Source: Manis javanica
Taxonomy: Eukaryota > Chordata > Mammalia > Pholidota > Manidae
DNA length: 64,000 bases
Direction of reading: 5' to 3'
Assembly: GCF_040802235.1 (NCBI RefSeq)
Contig: NC_133166.1
Location: 1,984,001-2,048,000 of the forward strand
In this document: piece by piece, positions 23,099 to 34,846 of the stretch
Layout of the letters: each line of letters opens with the position of its first letter
Numbering within the stretch: position 1 is the stretch's first letter
Translations under genes and position numbers: made by a program
Notes under the pieces: generated by a model
Seen by the model: the letters and a program-made list of their open reading frames with translations, nothing else
What the model was told of the DNA's origin: nothing
Databases searched by the model: none

Positions 23099-26000
23099 GC
23101 CTCCCGGTAACAAAGAGACTCCTATTTGGAAGAGTCCTCCAGGGCTTAGAGAGCACCGCCCAGTAGTTGAAGGCAAGGGGCAGACTTTCCTTTAGGTAAG
23201 ATTATTTCTTCACTAAAGCAACCCCCACATTTATTAATTTCACCCAGTCCATATCCCAGGAATACAAAGTTAGGTACAGGTCACCCTGGCTACAATGGAA
23301 GCTGATAAGTAAAATGTCTCTTTACCTGGGTGCATCACCATCCTTACAGTACAGGAGTGGTTTTAGGAAGGAATGAGAGGAGAATTGTCAGTGGATAGAA
23401 AACTTACAATATTTTGGATAGCTAGTTAATCCCCTTAAGGGATATTAAATAGATTATTTGTCTTTCTGCTCTGTGGGTATTCTCCATGTCATTCTTGTTC
23501 TAAGCTTTTATTTGAGTTGTCACATTTTTTCACCTTGGTCTAGATTAATATTTCCTATAAAAGTTGCTATCTGGCTAATCACAGACTTCTAATTTTGGTT
23601 GAAGAATTAAGCCTCTATTGATGAAAGAGATTGCTTATGAGGGAAACCCCATCAGGCTCTCAGCTGACTGAACCTTTACAGGCCAGAAGTGAGTGGCATG
23701 ACATATATGATGCATTGGAACAGAAGGACCTTCAACCAAGAATCCTCTATCCAACAAGATTATCACTCATAATTCAGGGAGAGATTAAACAATTCCCAGA
23801 TAAATGCAGGCTCAAGAAACTTATAACCACTAAACCAGCACTACAGGATATACTAAAGGGACTGCTGTAAATAGGAACGTTCCTAAGACTAAATAGCAAA
23901 AAACCAGTGACAATAAACATACAGTAAAAGTAGTAGACCAATTGCTTATCAACCAAATATGATATTAAAACAAAAGAAAAATAATAAAACCAACTATACA
24001 CAAAATAAATCAAGGGATACACAAAATGTGAAGATTAGATATCTAATACATAAAACGTGGAGGAGGAAGAAGAAAGAAAAAATAAGTACTTTCAGATTTG
24101 TTTGAAATAGAGCAGTTATCAACTTAATATAGACTGTTTATGGTCACAAAGCTATGCTAGACCCTTATTGTAATCATAAACCTAAAGCCTATAATAGAAA
24201 GACAAAAAAAATCTAATATCAAACTAAGGAAAATCATCATTTGACAAGATAAGAGTATAAGAGAGGAAGAAAGGAACAGAAAGGAGCTATAAAAACTAGA
24301 AAACAATAAAAAGGCAATAAGTACATACCTATCAATAACTAATTTAAATGTAAATGTACTGAGTGCACCAACCAAAAGACACAGAGTGGTAGAATGGATA
24401 AAGAAATGAGACCCATCTATATGCTGCCTACAAGAGACTCATTTCCAACCCAAAGATACACAGAGTAAAATGAAGGGATGGAAAAAGATATTCCATGAAA
24501 ATAATAGGGAGAAAAAAGCATGAGTGGCATTACTCATATTAGACAAAATCAGTTTAAAAGAAAAACAAGAAATAAAGGAGATTACATAGTGATAAAGGAT
24601 TCAGTCCAACAAGAGGATATATCTATCTATCCAACTTAAAAGCATCTAAATATGTAAAACAAACATTAACAGAACTAAAGGGGTAAAAAGATTGCAACAG
24701 ATTCATTTTTGGAGACTTTAACAAACCACTCAAATCAACAGACAGGTCGATCAGAAAGAAAATAAGAAAGGAAACAGAGGCACTGAACAATAAACTAGAT
24801 CAGATGGACTGAACAGTTATCTCTGGAACATTCCACCCAAAAGCAGCAGGATACACACTTTCCTCAAGTGTACATGAAACTATTCTCCAGATTAGATCAT
24901 ACTAGGGCAAACAAAGAGCTTCAATAAATTCAAAAATATTGAAATTGTATCAGGCAACCTCTCACCACAATGGCATGAAACTGAAATAAGTTACACAAAG
25001 AAAACAAAAACCCTACATATATATGGAGGCTAAACAACATGCTTCTAAATAATCAATGGATCAATGAACAAATTAAAACAGAAATCAAGCAATACATGGA
25101 GACAAATGAAAACAAAAATTCAAGAGTCCAAAATTTGTGGTTTGCTACAAAAGTGTTCTATGAGGGAAGTGCATAGCAATATGGGCTTACCTCAAGAACC
25201 AAGTACAATCCAAATATACAGTCTAAACTCACAATTAAAGAAACTAGAAAAAGAAGAACAAATAAAGCATAAAGTTAATAGGAGGGAGGACATGATAAAG
25301 ATCAGAACAGAAATAAATAAAATAGAGAAGAATCAAATAATCGAAAAAAAATCTCTGAAACCAACAGGTAGATCTTTGAGAATATAAACAAAATAGATAA
25401 ACCCCTAGCTACAGCTGTCACACAAAAATAGAGTACACAAATAAACAAGGTCAGAAATTTAAAAGGAATAGTCACAATGGATACCACAGAAATTCCTAGA
25501 ATTAGTATGGAATTATATGAAAAACTATATGCCAATAAGTTGGGCAACCTAGAAGAAATGGAAAAATTTCTAGAAAAATACAACCTTCCAAGACTGACCC
25601 AGGAAGAAACAGAAAACCTCAAAAGACCAATTACCAACAATGAAATTGAACAGGTAATCAAGAAACTCCTAACAAACAAAAACTCAGAACCAGATGGTTT
25701 CACATCTGAATTCTACCAAACATTTAAAGGAGAGCTAGTATTGATTCTTCTTAAAGTACTCCAGAAAGTAGAAGAGGGAATAGTTTCAAACTCATTCTAT
25801 GAGGACAGCATCACTCTATTACAAAAAGCCAGCAAAGGCACTGTAATAAAAAGAAAATTCTAGACCAGTATCCCTGATGAACACAGATGCAAAAATCCTC
25901 AACAAAATATTAGCAAACCAAATTCAAAATACATCAAAAGGATCATCCATCACAACCAAGTGGGATTTATCAGAGAGATGGAAGGATGTTATAATATTTA

Positions 26001-27734
26001 TCAATCAATCAATATCATAAACCACATTACAAAAAGAAGAATAAATAAAAACCACATGATCTTTTCAATAGATGCTGAAAAAGCATTTGACAAAATTCAA
26101 CATCCATTCATGAAAAAAACTCTCAACAAAATGGGTATGGAGGGCACATATCTTCAACATTATAAAGGCCATCTCAGACAAACCCACAGCTCACTTCATA
26201 CTTAATGGTGAAAAGTAGAAAACTTTTCCTCTAAGACTGGGAAAAAGAAAAGGATTTCTACTCTCACCACTTTTATTTGACATAGTACCAGAGATCTTAG
26301 TCATGGCAATCAGACAAGACAGAGATAAAAGGCATCTAAATCGATGAGGAAAAATTTAAACTGTCACTATTTGCAGATGACATGATATTATACATAGAAA
26401 ACCCTAAAGACTCCACCAAAAAATTATTAGAACTACTAACTGGATCCAGCAAAATTTCAGGATACAAAACTAATACAGAGAAATCTGTTGCATTCCTGTA
26501 TACTAACACAGAACTAACAGAAAGAGAAATCAGGAAAACAATTTCATTTACAACTATATTAAAAGAGTAAAATACTTAGGAACAAACCTAACCAAGGAGG
26601 TGAAAGACCTGTACTCTGAGAACAATAAGACACTCATGATAGAAATAAAGAAGACACAAATACATGGAAATCAATCCCATGCTCATGGATAGGAAGAATT
26701 AATACTATCAAAATGGCCCTTCTGTCCAAAGCAATTTACAGATTCAATGCAATTCCTGTGAAAGTACCATTAGCAGTTTGCAATGAACTAGTGTAAATAA
26801 TCCTAAAATTCATAAGGACCACAAAAACCCCAATAGCTAAAGCTATCCTTAGGTAGAAGAACAAAGATAGAGGTATTATGTTCCTTGACATCAAGCTATA
26901 TTACAAAGTTACAGTAATCAGAACAGTATGGTACTGGCAGAAGACCAGACCCATAAATCAGTGGAATAGTATAGAGAGCCCAAATATAAATCCATGCATA
27001 TATATTGTCAATTAATATATGGTAAAGGAGCCAGGAATACACAGTGGGAAAAAGATAGCCTCTTCAGTAAAAGGTGATTGGACAGATACATGCAAGAGAA
27101 TGAAAATGGACTACTGTCTAACTCCATACACAAAAGTATATTTGAAATGGATCAAAGACCTGAAGACATGAAACCATAAAACTCTTAGAAGAAAACATAA
27201 GCAAGTATCTGTTGAACATAAATATGAGCAATTTTTTCCTGGACACATTTCCCTGGGCAAGGGAAACAAAATAAAAAATGAACAAGAGGGACCAGACCAA
27301 ACGAAAAAGCTGCCATACAGCAAAGGCATCATCATCAGAACAAAAAGGCAACCTACAGTATGGAAGAAAATATTTGTAGGTGATTCATCTGATAAGGGGT
27401 TAACAAACAAAATATATGAAGAACCCATATGCCTCAACACCAAAAAAACAAGTAACCTAATAAAAAATGGGCAGAGGACCTGAACAGACATTTCTTCACA
27501 GAAGAAATACAGATTACAAGTAGGCATATGAAAAGGTGTCCCACATTTCTATCATCAGGGAAATACAAATCAAAACCACAGTGAGATATCAAGTCACACC
27601 ATTTAGAATGGCCAATATCCAAAGAGAAGAAATAACCAGTGTTGGCAAAGATGTGGGGAAATGGGAACCCTAGTACACTGTTGGTGGGATTGTAAATTGG
27701 TACAACCACTGTGGAAAGCAGTATGGAGCTTTCT

Positions 27735-27753
27735 CAACAAAACAAAACAAAAC

Positions 27754-27784
<31 letters not shown>

Positions 27785-27790
27785 CAAAAC
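27735..27790. repeat. (AAAAC)n microsatellite inside the unit 2 L1
   Basis: About eleven AAAAC repeats with one irregular unit, inside the ORF2 C-terminal region. The equivalent place in the unit 1 and unit 3 copies has only a short A-rich stretch. Confidence 0.92.
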
Positions 27791-28449
27791 AGAAATACCA
27801 TTTGACCCAGTATTTCCACTCCTAGGAATTTGCCTGAAGAAAACAAAATCCCTGATTTGAGATGACATCTGTACTCCTATGTTTATCACTGCACTGTTTT
27901 CAATAGCCAAGATATAGATGCAACCTAAGTGTCCATCAATAGATGAATGGCTAAAGAAGAGGTGGTATATATACACAATGGAATATTATTTAGCCATTAA
28001 AAAAAGAAATCTTGCCATTTGTGACAACATGGATGGATCTAGAGAGTATTATGTTCTGTGAAATAAGCCAGGCCAAGAAAGACAAATACCATATAATTTC
28101 ATTTGTGGAATATAAAAAAATAAAACAGAATGAACAAAACAGCAGTAGACTTGTAGATAGAGAAGTAACTAGTGGTTGCCATGGGGAAGGGGTTAGGGTA
28201 GATGGGTGGGAAGAGATGGGGATGTAGAGTTACAATAATTCTCAGTCATAATAAAAATTTGTCACAGGGATGGTAGTATAGTATTGAGCATATAGTCAAT
28301 GGTTCTGTAGCATCTTTCTATGTTAAGAGATGGTACTCACTGTAGTGGGGTGAGGATTTAATAATATGGATAACTGTTGAATCACTGTGTTGTATGTTTG
28401 AAACCAACATAAGATTATATATCAATGATACTTCAATTAGAAAATTCAT

Positions 28450-28620
28450 TCATATTAAAAAAAAGAAGAAAATCTTACACAAATGTGAAGACTGTGGAAA
28501 AACAAAGTTCTGTTGCTTTCAAATATTTTATCTCATTATTTTGGCAACTAGGGTGATTCTAATGACATGACATAAGATAATGGCAATAAAAATGTATTTA
28601 AATAGTGTTCTTTAAAATAA
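28450..28620 (+). mobile_element. Candidate L1 3'-transduced segment (unit 2 copy)
   Basis: This is the same non-L1 sequence as at 13,541-13,720, with AATAAA at 28,585-28,590 and a shortened, A-rich tail before the target duplication. Confidence 0.7.
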
Positions 28621-28667
28621 AAGAATTGAGCCTCTATTATAGTGATTGCCTGGATGTGATTGGGCGA

Positions 28668-28842
28668 CTGGATGGTCTAACAATGGAATGGATGGGAGCT
28701 TTGGGACATGTCCCATCAGTTCCAACTTCCAGAGGCACATGAGACTAACAGTACATCCTGAATCTCCGGGAGAGGCTGGGAAATAAAGATCAGCCACATG
28801 AGCAATACTTCTGTGATAGTTGCTGACCCAAAGAGCCCTTCT
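28668..28842 (-). repeat. Right inverted-repeat arm (opens unit 3)
   Basis: This is the reverse-complement partner of 22,925-23,098. Confidence 0.8.
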
Positions 28843-29194
28843 AAAATATGGGCTGTTATGAGAACAGTTACCAGTAGTGTGCTGTAGCTGGTATTCTTTC
28901 TAATTTTAGTGACTACAGTCCAGTTTTCTCTGTGTATTCTCTTCTTGCATTCAGTAAGACTTACTGAGCATGAGCACATTCCTGAAAGCATTAGATGCTG
29001 GGGATACAATCAGGAGGAAACCACAAATCATCATGTTTACAGAGATTAAATTTGAGTGTTTCTCATATACATGCCTATGGCAAGATAAATCATATTTGGC
29101 CAGTGAATTTGAACTAGTTACAGCAGGAAAAGAAAGCCCATACAATCTCCAATCATAACATTTTGCAAAACTATAGCTTAAGCTCAAAACTTAG

Positions 29195-29665
29195 GTGTTG
29201 ACATTGATGCATCTCACTGATCTTATTCAGGTATCACCAGTTTTACTACTACTCATTTTGTGTGTGTGTTTCTAAAAAGTTCTATGTGACAGGCATAGGT
29301 TTCTGGACTCAGCACTACAGTCAAGATAATGAATAGTTTGCAAGTCTCAAGGCTTTCTTGTAATTGTTTTTTTAAATAAACATCCCTATCCCACCTTTCA
29401 CTACCCTCTATCTTTCTTCCTAATCAGGAATGATTCTTCTCTCTTCTATCCCTGAGGGAAAACATTATCTGTCCTCCATTATAGAATACTGCCAATTTTC
29501 AAATATGTCATTTAAATGGAAACATACAGTCTATAATCTTTGGGATTGGCTTTTTTCATTCAGTGTAATTCTCTGGAGTTTCATGGAGGGAATTCAATTG
29601 ATACTCACAAGTGTTGTGTGTATCAGTAGTTCATTCATTTTTATTCTGGAGTGCTTTTACTTCTT
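29195..29665 (-). mobile_element. Ancient L1 3'-UTR relic A (unit 3)
   Basis: This is the paralogous copy of the relic at 14,275-14,710. Confidence 0.72.
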
Positions 29666-30349
29666 AGGAGGGTTTCCTTTTGATGGTTGAGCTTTGGGCT
29701 TCTGCTTCATGGATATTTGCTTCGTCTTTGTCTTGCTGGCCTTTAGTATCTTTCCAGTCTATTCTCTCAGTCCATTCTATTCTAGTTTGTAAATAGATCC
29801 TATAGCTCCATCCTGCCCTATTTGGAAAAGGAGTCTTTTATTTTATTTTTTGCATAACTCAAATGCATCTTAAATCTTGTACTAGAGGTACTGTTTCATA
29901 GCATTATGGGACCACTGTGATTGTATATCAGGCCCTCAGTAAATGTTTGAAATCGCAGGTATATCAATGAATGGGTGCACAAAGTACTGATTCAACCAGG
30001 CTAGACCAAACAGCCTCAAGTGTAGCTGATGTTTTACTAAATAATATATGATTATGTAACATTGGCCATTGCTAATCCATATAGTCAGAAAGGAAGGACC
30101 TCTCTTGGGTAAGTGCTAACAATCACTAATCATTCCTGATTCAGAATCCAGATCAACTGTTTCTTCCTGCACAGAAGCCTCAGGGATTGCCCTGGTCTTA
30201 CTGATCTGTCACAGAGCTTATTTCCTTTTGGGATTTCTTCTACCTCAGTATTGAATGCAGATTACCATGTGATTTTCCACTTTACACCCTATTTCCAGTT
30301 TGGCCACTTAGACTTCCAAACATGTACTAAGTTTTTCTTTGTCTTATCA

Positions 30350-30640
30350 TTTTCTTCCAGCTTTACTGAGGTATAATTGATATAATTTGTACATATTTAA
30401 GGTGTATAATTTGATAAAGGTGTATATTACAAAATGATCACCATAGCCAACCTCTTTAACATATCCATCAACAAACATAATTATCACTTTCTTTTTTGTA
30501 GTGACAATGTTTAAAGTCACCCCCTTAGCAAATTTCTAGTTATGATACAGCATTTTAACATCGTCTCATGCTGTACACTAGTCTCCAGTTTTCCTCTCCA
30601 GGGACTCAGGACACCCTCTCTGTCCTTTGCCAGTGACTGT
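30350..30640 (-). mobile_element. Ancient L1 3'-UTR relic B (unit 3)
   Basis: This is the paralogous copy of the relic at 1,100-1,390. Confidence 0.75.
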
Positions 30641-31881
30641 CCAGCAGTTGCCCCTGGTCCTGGTCTTTAAGATACTTGTACCTTCCCTTCCCAAAGGTCT
30701 TCCTTTATAAAGACTGATTCTTTGCTGGGAGAGTCCGGTCCTCCTATATTGGCTTCACGTAAATTTTTTGTCCTCCATTACAATTTGTACAGGATATCGC
30801 ATTTGCAAGCGTATCTTCCCATGCCCGATATGCCTTCTGCTTTTTCTTAGTACATTTTCTTGGAATTTCACTAGACTGTCTGGTGTTTTTGGTGTGAAAC
30901 TTGCTCTTTCTGCTAGTTAGCATGGCATCTCTAGATTCACAAGTGGGTTCCCATCCATTACCCTCAATCTATCTACTCCAGCTTTTTTTGTCAACAGTTT
31001 ATGTTTCTGATGTAATAGGATCTTGGCCTCTGTTCAACTTCTCACTATACTCCTAGTTGAAAGTTATTAGTCTGGACTAAAATGATTGTTATGTCTTTCA
31101 TAAATGAATGTAAATGAATGATCATTATTTAGATTTTTAAATTCATCTACATTCTAGATGGATCTAGATTTTCTATCTCTGTTGAAGAGAGACATAGGCT
31201 TTCTACCTCTGTTGGAGATAGAGAAAAAGTTTGTAGAAACTTTTTACCTTTTGCAAGATAACTTGCAAGAAAGAGATGGATTCAAGTATAGAGGGTAATG
31301 AATGGGAAAGATAAATCATAACATTACATAAAACAGAAATGTGTTCAAGTGCTAGAGAATGTAACCAATATGTGAAAGTGAGAATGTACAGCCTGAGTCA
31401 TAAGTGCTTTTCAAAGCTGTATGTTTATCTTACATTGACCTTTATGTTTGCAGTAATTAATATAAAGCATATGAAGAAACTATAGATGATTTGGGGACCT
31501 CATTGAAATGAATGGAAAACTCTCAGTTTCAATCTTCATAATGATTATTTACCCAAGAGAGTTTTCTAGTCTTTAAGAATGTATCTGAAACATATTTGAA
31601 AAAACTAAAAAATTTGTGATGTCTATACCTACTTGTTAGTATCTTAACTAATCTCAATAAAGCCTTATGGGCAGAACTAGAATTAGATGTTTTTCAAACT
31701 ATGTTGAAAGGATAATTAGTCCCATGAGATGTGACAAAATTTCTCAGATATTAAGAATGCATTGCTACAAGTAGCATTTGTTGAAAGTGTGAATATATTC
31801 TCAAATACAGAAACATTAATGAGTGGTCAACATCTCCAGTGGAGGCTGCGGTGTGCTGAATTTTATCAATTGGGGTCCAAT

Positions 31882-32791
31882 CTACAAGAACTTTTTTCCA
31901 TTACTTTTAGAGCTTCCATTACCTCCTTATTTCTCAAACTATAGATCAGCGGGTTCAAACCGGAATCACGATACCATAAAATACGGAGGCCACTTTTATG
32001 TTCTCCTCAGAATTATCCGAATGAGACTGCACATACATGTAACATAGGGTTCCACAGAAAATGGTGACGGCTGCCAGGTGGGAGGCACACGTGGAGAAGG
32101 CTTTTCTCCTCCGTGTGGCAGCAGACATCTGCAGGATGGTGGCGAGGACATACATGTAGGAAAAGATGACAATCAACGCAGTGAACATCAAGTTAAATCC
32201 CACAAAGACAGTCAGTAGGATGATGTTGATGTCAGTGTTGGTGCCCAAGAGGGCAGAAACTGGGGAACATCACAGAAAAAATGATTGATGGTATTGGACT
32301 TGCAGAAATACAGAGAAAATGTAAACCCTGTGTGCACAGAAGCATTTATGGAGCCCATGACATAGGAACGACATGAGACTCTTCAGGACATGATTACAGG
32401 GTAGTGAAGTGGCTTACAGATGGCAACATATCGGTCCACTGCCATGGGGGCTAGGAGGTAAGAGTCAGTGGTTGCAAATATTGCATAAACCAGTAATTGC
32501 AATACACAGCATTTGAAGGATATGGATTTATTTTCTACTAAGAAGCTTTTGTAGCATCTTGGGAGTGATAGTGGAGCTATTGCACATACCAACAAAAGCC
32601 AGATGCTGTAGGAAAAAGGACATGGATATCTGAACTCTGGAATCTGTGTTGATGAGTAGAATCATTCCAACATTACCCACCATGGAGGTCACATAGATGA
32701 TTAGAAATACAATGAAGTACTGACACTTTTCTTGGGTGCCAAATCCCAGAAGAAAAAATTCAGTCACGTCAGGGCTAGTTCCTTCTGTCAT
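31882..32791 (-). pseudogene. OR5AK2-like pseudogene: Olfactory receptor pseudogene, OR5AK2-like (unit 3)
   Basis: A decayed copy of the array's receptor gene, alignable from its start (MTEGTSPDVTEF) to a TAG stop at 31,882-31,884. It has lost the open frame several times: an extra base near 32,548 in the region after TM2, single-base losses near 32,250-32,265, one near 31,960 in TM7 and one near 31,893 at the C-terminus. In-frame losses of about 6 bp (near 32,720) and 12 bp (near 32,372) also occur. The N-terminal glycosylation motif NST has become GTSP. TM3 reads [12 protein letters not shown], closer to units 1 and 4 than to 2 and 5. The unit's far upstream region was deleted too. No functional receptor is expected. 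Confidence 0.93.
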
Positions 32792-33322
32792 GGCTACTGA
32801 TGTCTAGAGAGGACAAAGAGGAGGACCAAAAAAAGAAGGGAGATATTTCTGTGACTTCTTGAAGGAAAAAAGGCTTTTACATTTCAGTCTTCATTTTTGA
32901 ATTAGATTTTCATGGCACAACATTCACAACAGTTTATGGCTTTCCAAGTATTCTTCTTTTTTCTTGAAAAATAACTACCACAAAAAAAGTGGTATGTGAA
33001 CTATGGATTCCTTTTGAAAATGAAGATTTCATAGAAGATGAATGACTACAAATACGTGTGATTCTAAGAAACACAGCATTCCACAGGTTGAGTATTTTAA
33101 ACAGGTATCCCTATTTGCCTGTAACAATATTCAATTATGCTTTTGTACCTTTTCAACAACCTGTAGTGTTTCTCAGCCATTCATCATTTTGATCCAGATC
33201 AATATCCTGATATTAGTAGCATTAATTAGAGATTGAGCATTATTTATGGTCAGATATATTTAAATATCACAACTATTCTTGGCATGCAGCTCCATCTTTA
33301 CAAGCCTGAGAGTCCTCTAATG

Positions 33323-33354
33323 TTATATATATATGTGTGTATGTATACACACAC
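33323..33354. repeat. (TA)n/(TG)n/(CA)n microsatellite (unit 3)
   Basis: A compound dinucleotide repeat at the position matching unit 2. Confidence 0.9.
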
Positions 33355-34846
33355 AGACCTCTGAGAGATAGTCTTGCATTTCAGATTGGAGTATTTTTCT
33401 TTTTAATTAGAGCCTAGCAGCAAGACAAATCATATAATAACAATGTTATTAATAGATAATAATGGGTTATTGCCAAATCATAAATTTTTTTTCTACATTG
33501 AGTCCTGCTACCTCTGTTTCTGGTTTGGTGTACAGCTGAGGTGTTTTGATCCATTATTTGTCATGTACTGCAAACCCTCAAACTCCCATATTCTAGAGTC
33601 TTTGAAACACCATTCCACACTGCTGAGCACGGCTTATATATCAGAATGAGCAGAAACTGACTTGCAGCTCATCCACACATTTTTCTTTTCTTCTGGGCAG
33701 AGTTAAACCCCCTCCTTCCAAACTTCCTTACGTGCGGTTGTGATACCATGTTCTGCTGATGGAAAGTGGGCAGAAGTACTGAATGTGACGTGTGCGCTCG
33801 AACCAGCAACTCCCTGCTGTTTACAAATGGGAACTGTATGACTTTCTACTCCCTTTCTTCCTCACCTGCTGGTTGGATATTGACATTGAGGGAAACTTTG
33901 GAAGCCATGTGTTAGGGTTGCCAGATAGAACATAGCAAACTCAGTTAGATTTGCATTGCAGATGAAAAACATAATTTTTGTAGCATAAGTATAATCTAAG
34001 GACTATATGGGAAATACATAACACATGTCTCACTGTTAATCTGAAATTCACATTTAATTGAGTGTCTTGTATTTTATTTACTGACTCTGGCAGACACACC
34101 TGTGATGCCTTTTTATTCTCTTTCAGGCTGGGCTCTTGAATGACTGTGTAGAGCAAGGTCCCCCTGCCAGCAACTCATTTCCCCTGCTGGATTTTATGTG
34201 GTTGGGAACTTCTATTGTGATAAGACTTGTACTGAGATACTGGGCATGTATTTATTGCAACAGCTAGTCTATTTCATTCCACTGTCACTGCAGTCATGCT
34301 TTGCCTGTTCATGAGGGACCTTTAGTCTTCTGAGACATGGTAATTTGGAGACTGCTCAGGGACGACGGGAGTCTTGTAGGTGTGAGTCTTTGTATCATTC
34401 AGAATGCATTATTCTGCAAAAAAGAAAGCTTAACTTATAGTATTTATTTTTGTTCTCTATATATTGTCATTATTTTGTTCTCTATAAATTGTCTGGAATA
34501 TTGTAATATTTGTCTTTCTAGGATTAATTAAAGTTAATCATTTAATAAGTTCTCTAAACCTATCATAAGTGTCAAATGGCAACTGCATGTGAAGATGTGG
34601 CTGCATAATGGGATCAAATTTCATATGCTATATATCCCCCAAAATGAAGATTAATATTTTCCCAGAAATATTACCTTTAAATGAATATTGTCCTATGCAT
34701 TGTGCTTTGGGTGCTAAATATTTAATGCCAGTGATAATGCCTCTAACAAAATAGTCTCTGAGACTTTTCCATTGGTAATTGCTTTCAGCATCGTAAACAC
34801 GATTTCATGAGTATAAATCAAGAGTAGTAAATTTTTCCTTTTGATA

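Larger units (their letters stand above)
23619..28620 (+). mobile_element. L1 LINE, 5'-truncated, with extra 3' segment (junction of units 2 and 3)
   Basis: A paralogous copy of the same insertion as after unit 1, and the longest copy. ORF1 C-terminal sequence lies near 23,690-23,870, ORF2 endonuclease near 24,340, and reverse transcriptase near 26,230-26,420 with a clean [11 protein letters not shown] at about 26,378. The A of the catalytic region is preserved but ORF2 is broken by many stops and frameshifts. An (AAAAC)n expansion interrupts the C-terminal region. Target duplications are AAGAATTAAGCCTCTAT at 23,602-23,618 and AAGAATTGAGCCTCTAT at 28,621-28,637. Confidence 0.93.
13745..28637. 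repeat. Tandem segmental duplication, unit 2
   Basis: This is the second copy of the segment, bounded by the right-hand target-site duplications of the L1s at both junctions. It contains the receptor gene at 16,834-17,763, L1 3'-UTR relics at 14,275-14,710 and 15,340-15,610, a GC-rich upstream block near 19,990-20,110, unclassified DNA at about 20,120-22,465, a MaLR-type relic, an inverted arm and the L1. It retains stretches near 18,130-18,350 and 19,000-19,250 that are missing from units 1 and 4, so those absences are deletions. It is the longest unit because its L1 is the most complete. Confidence 0.9.
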
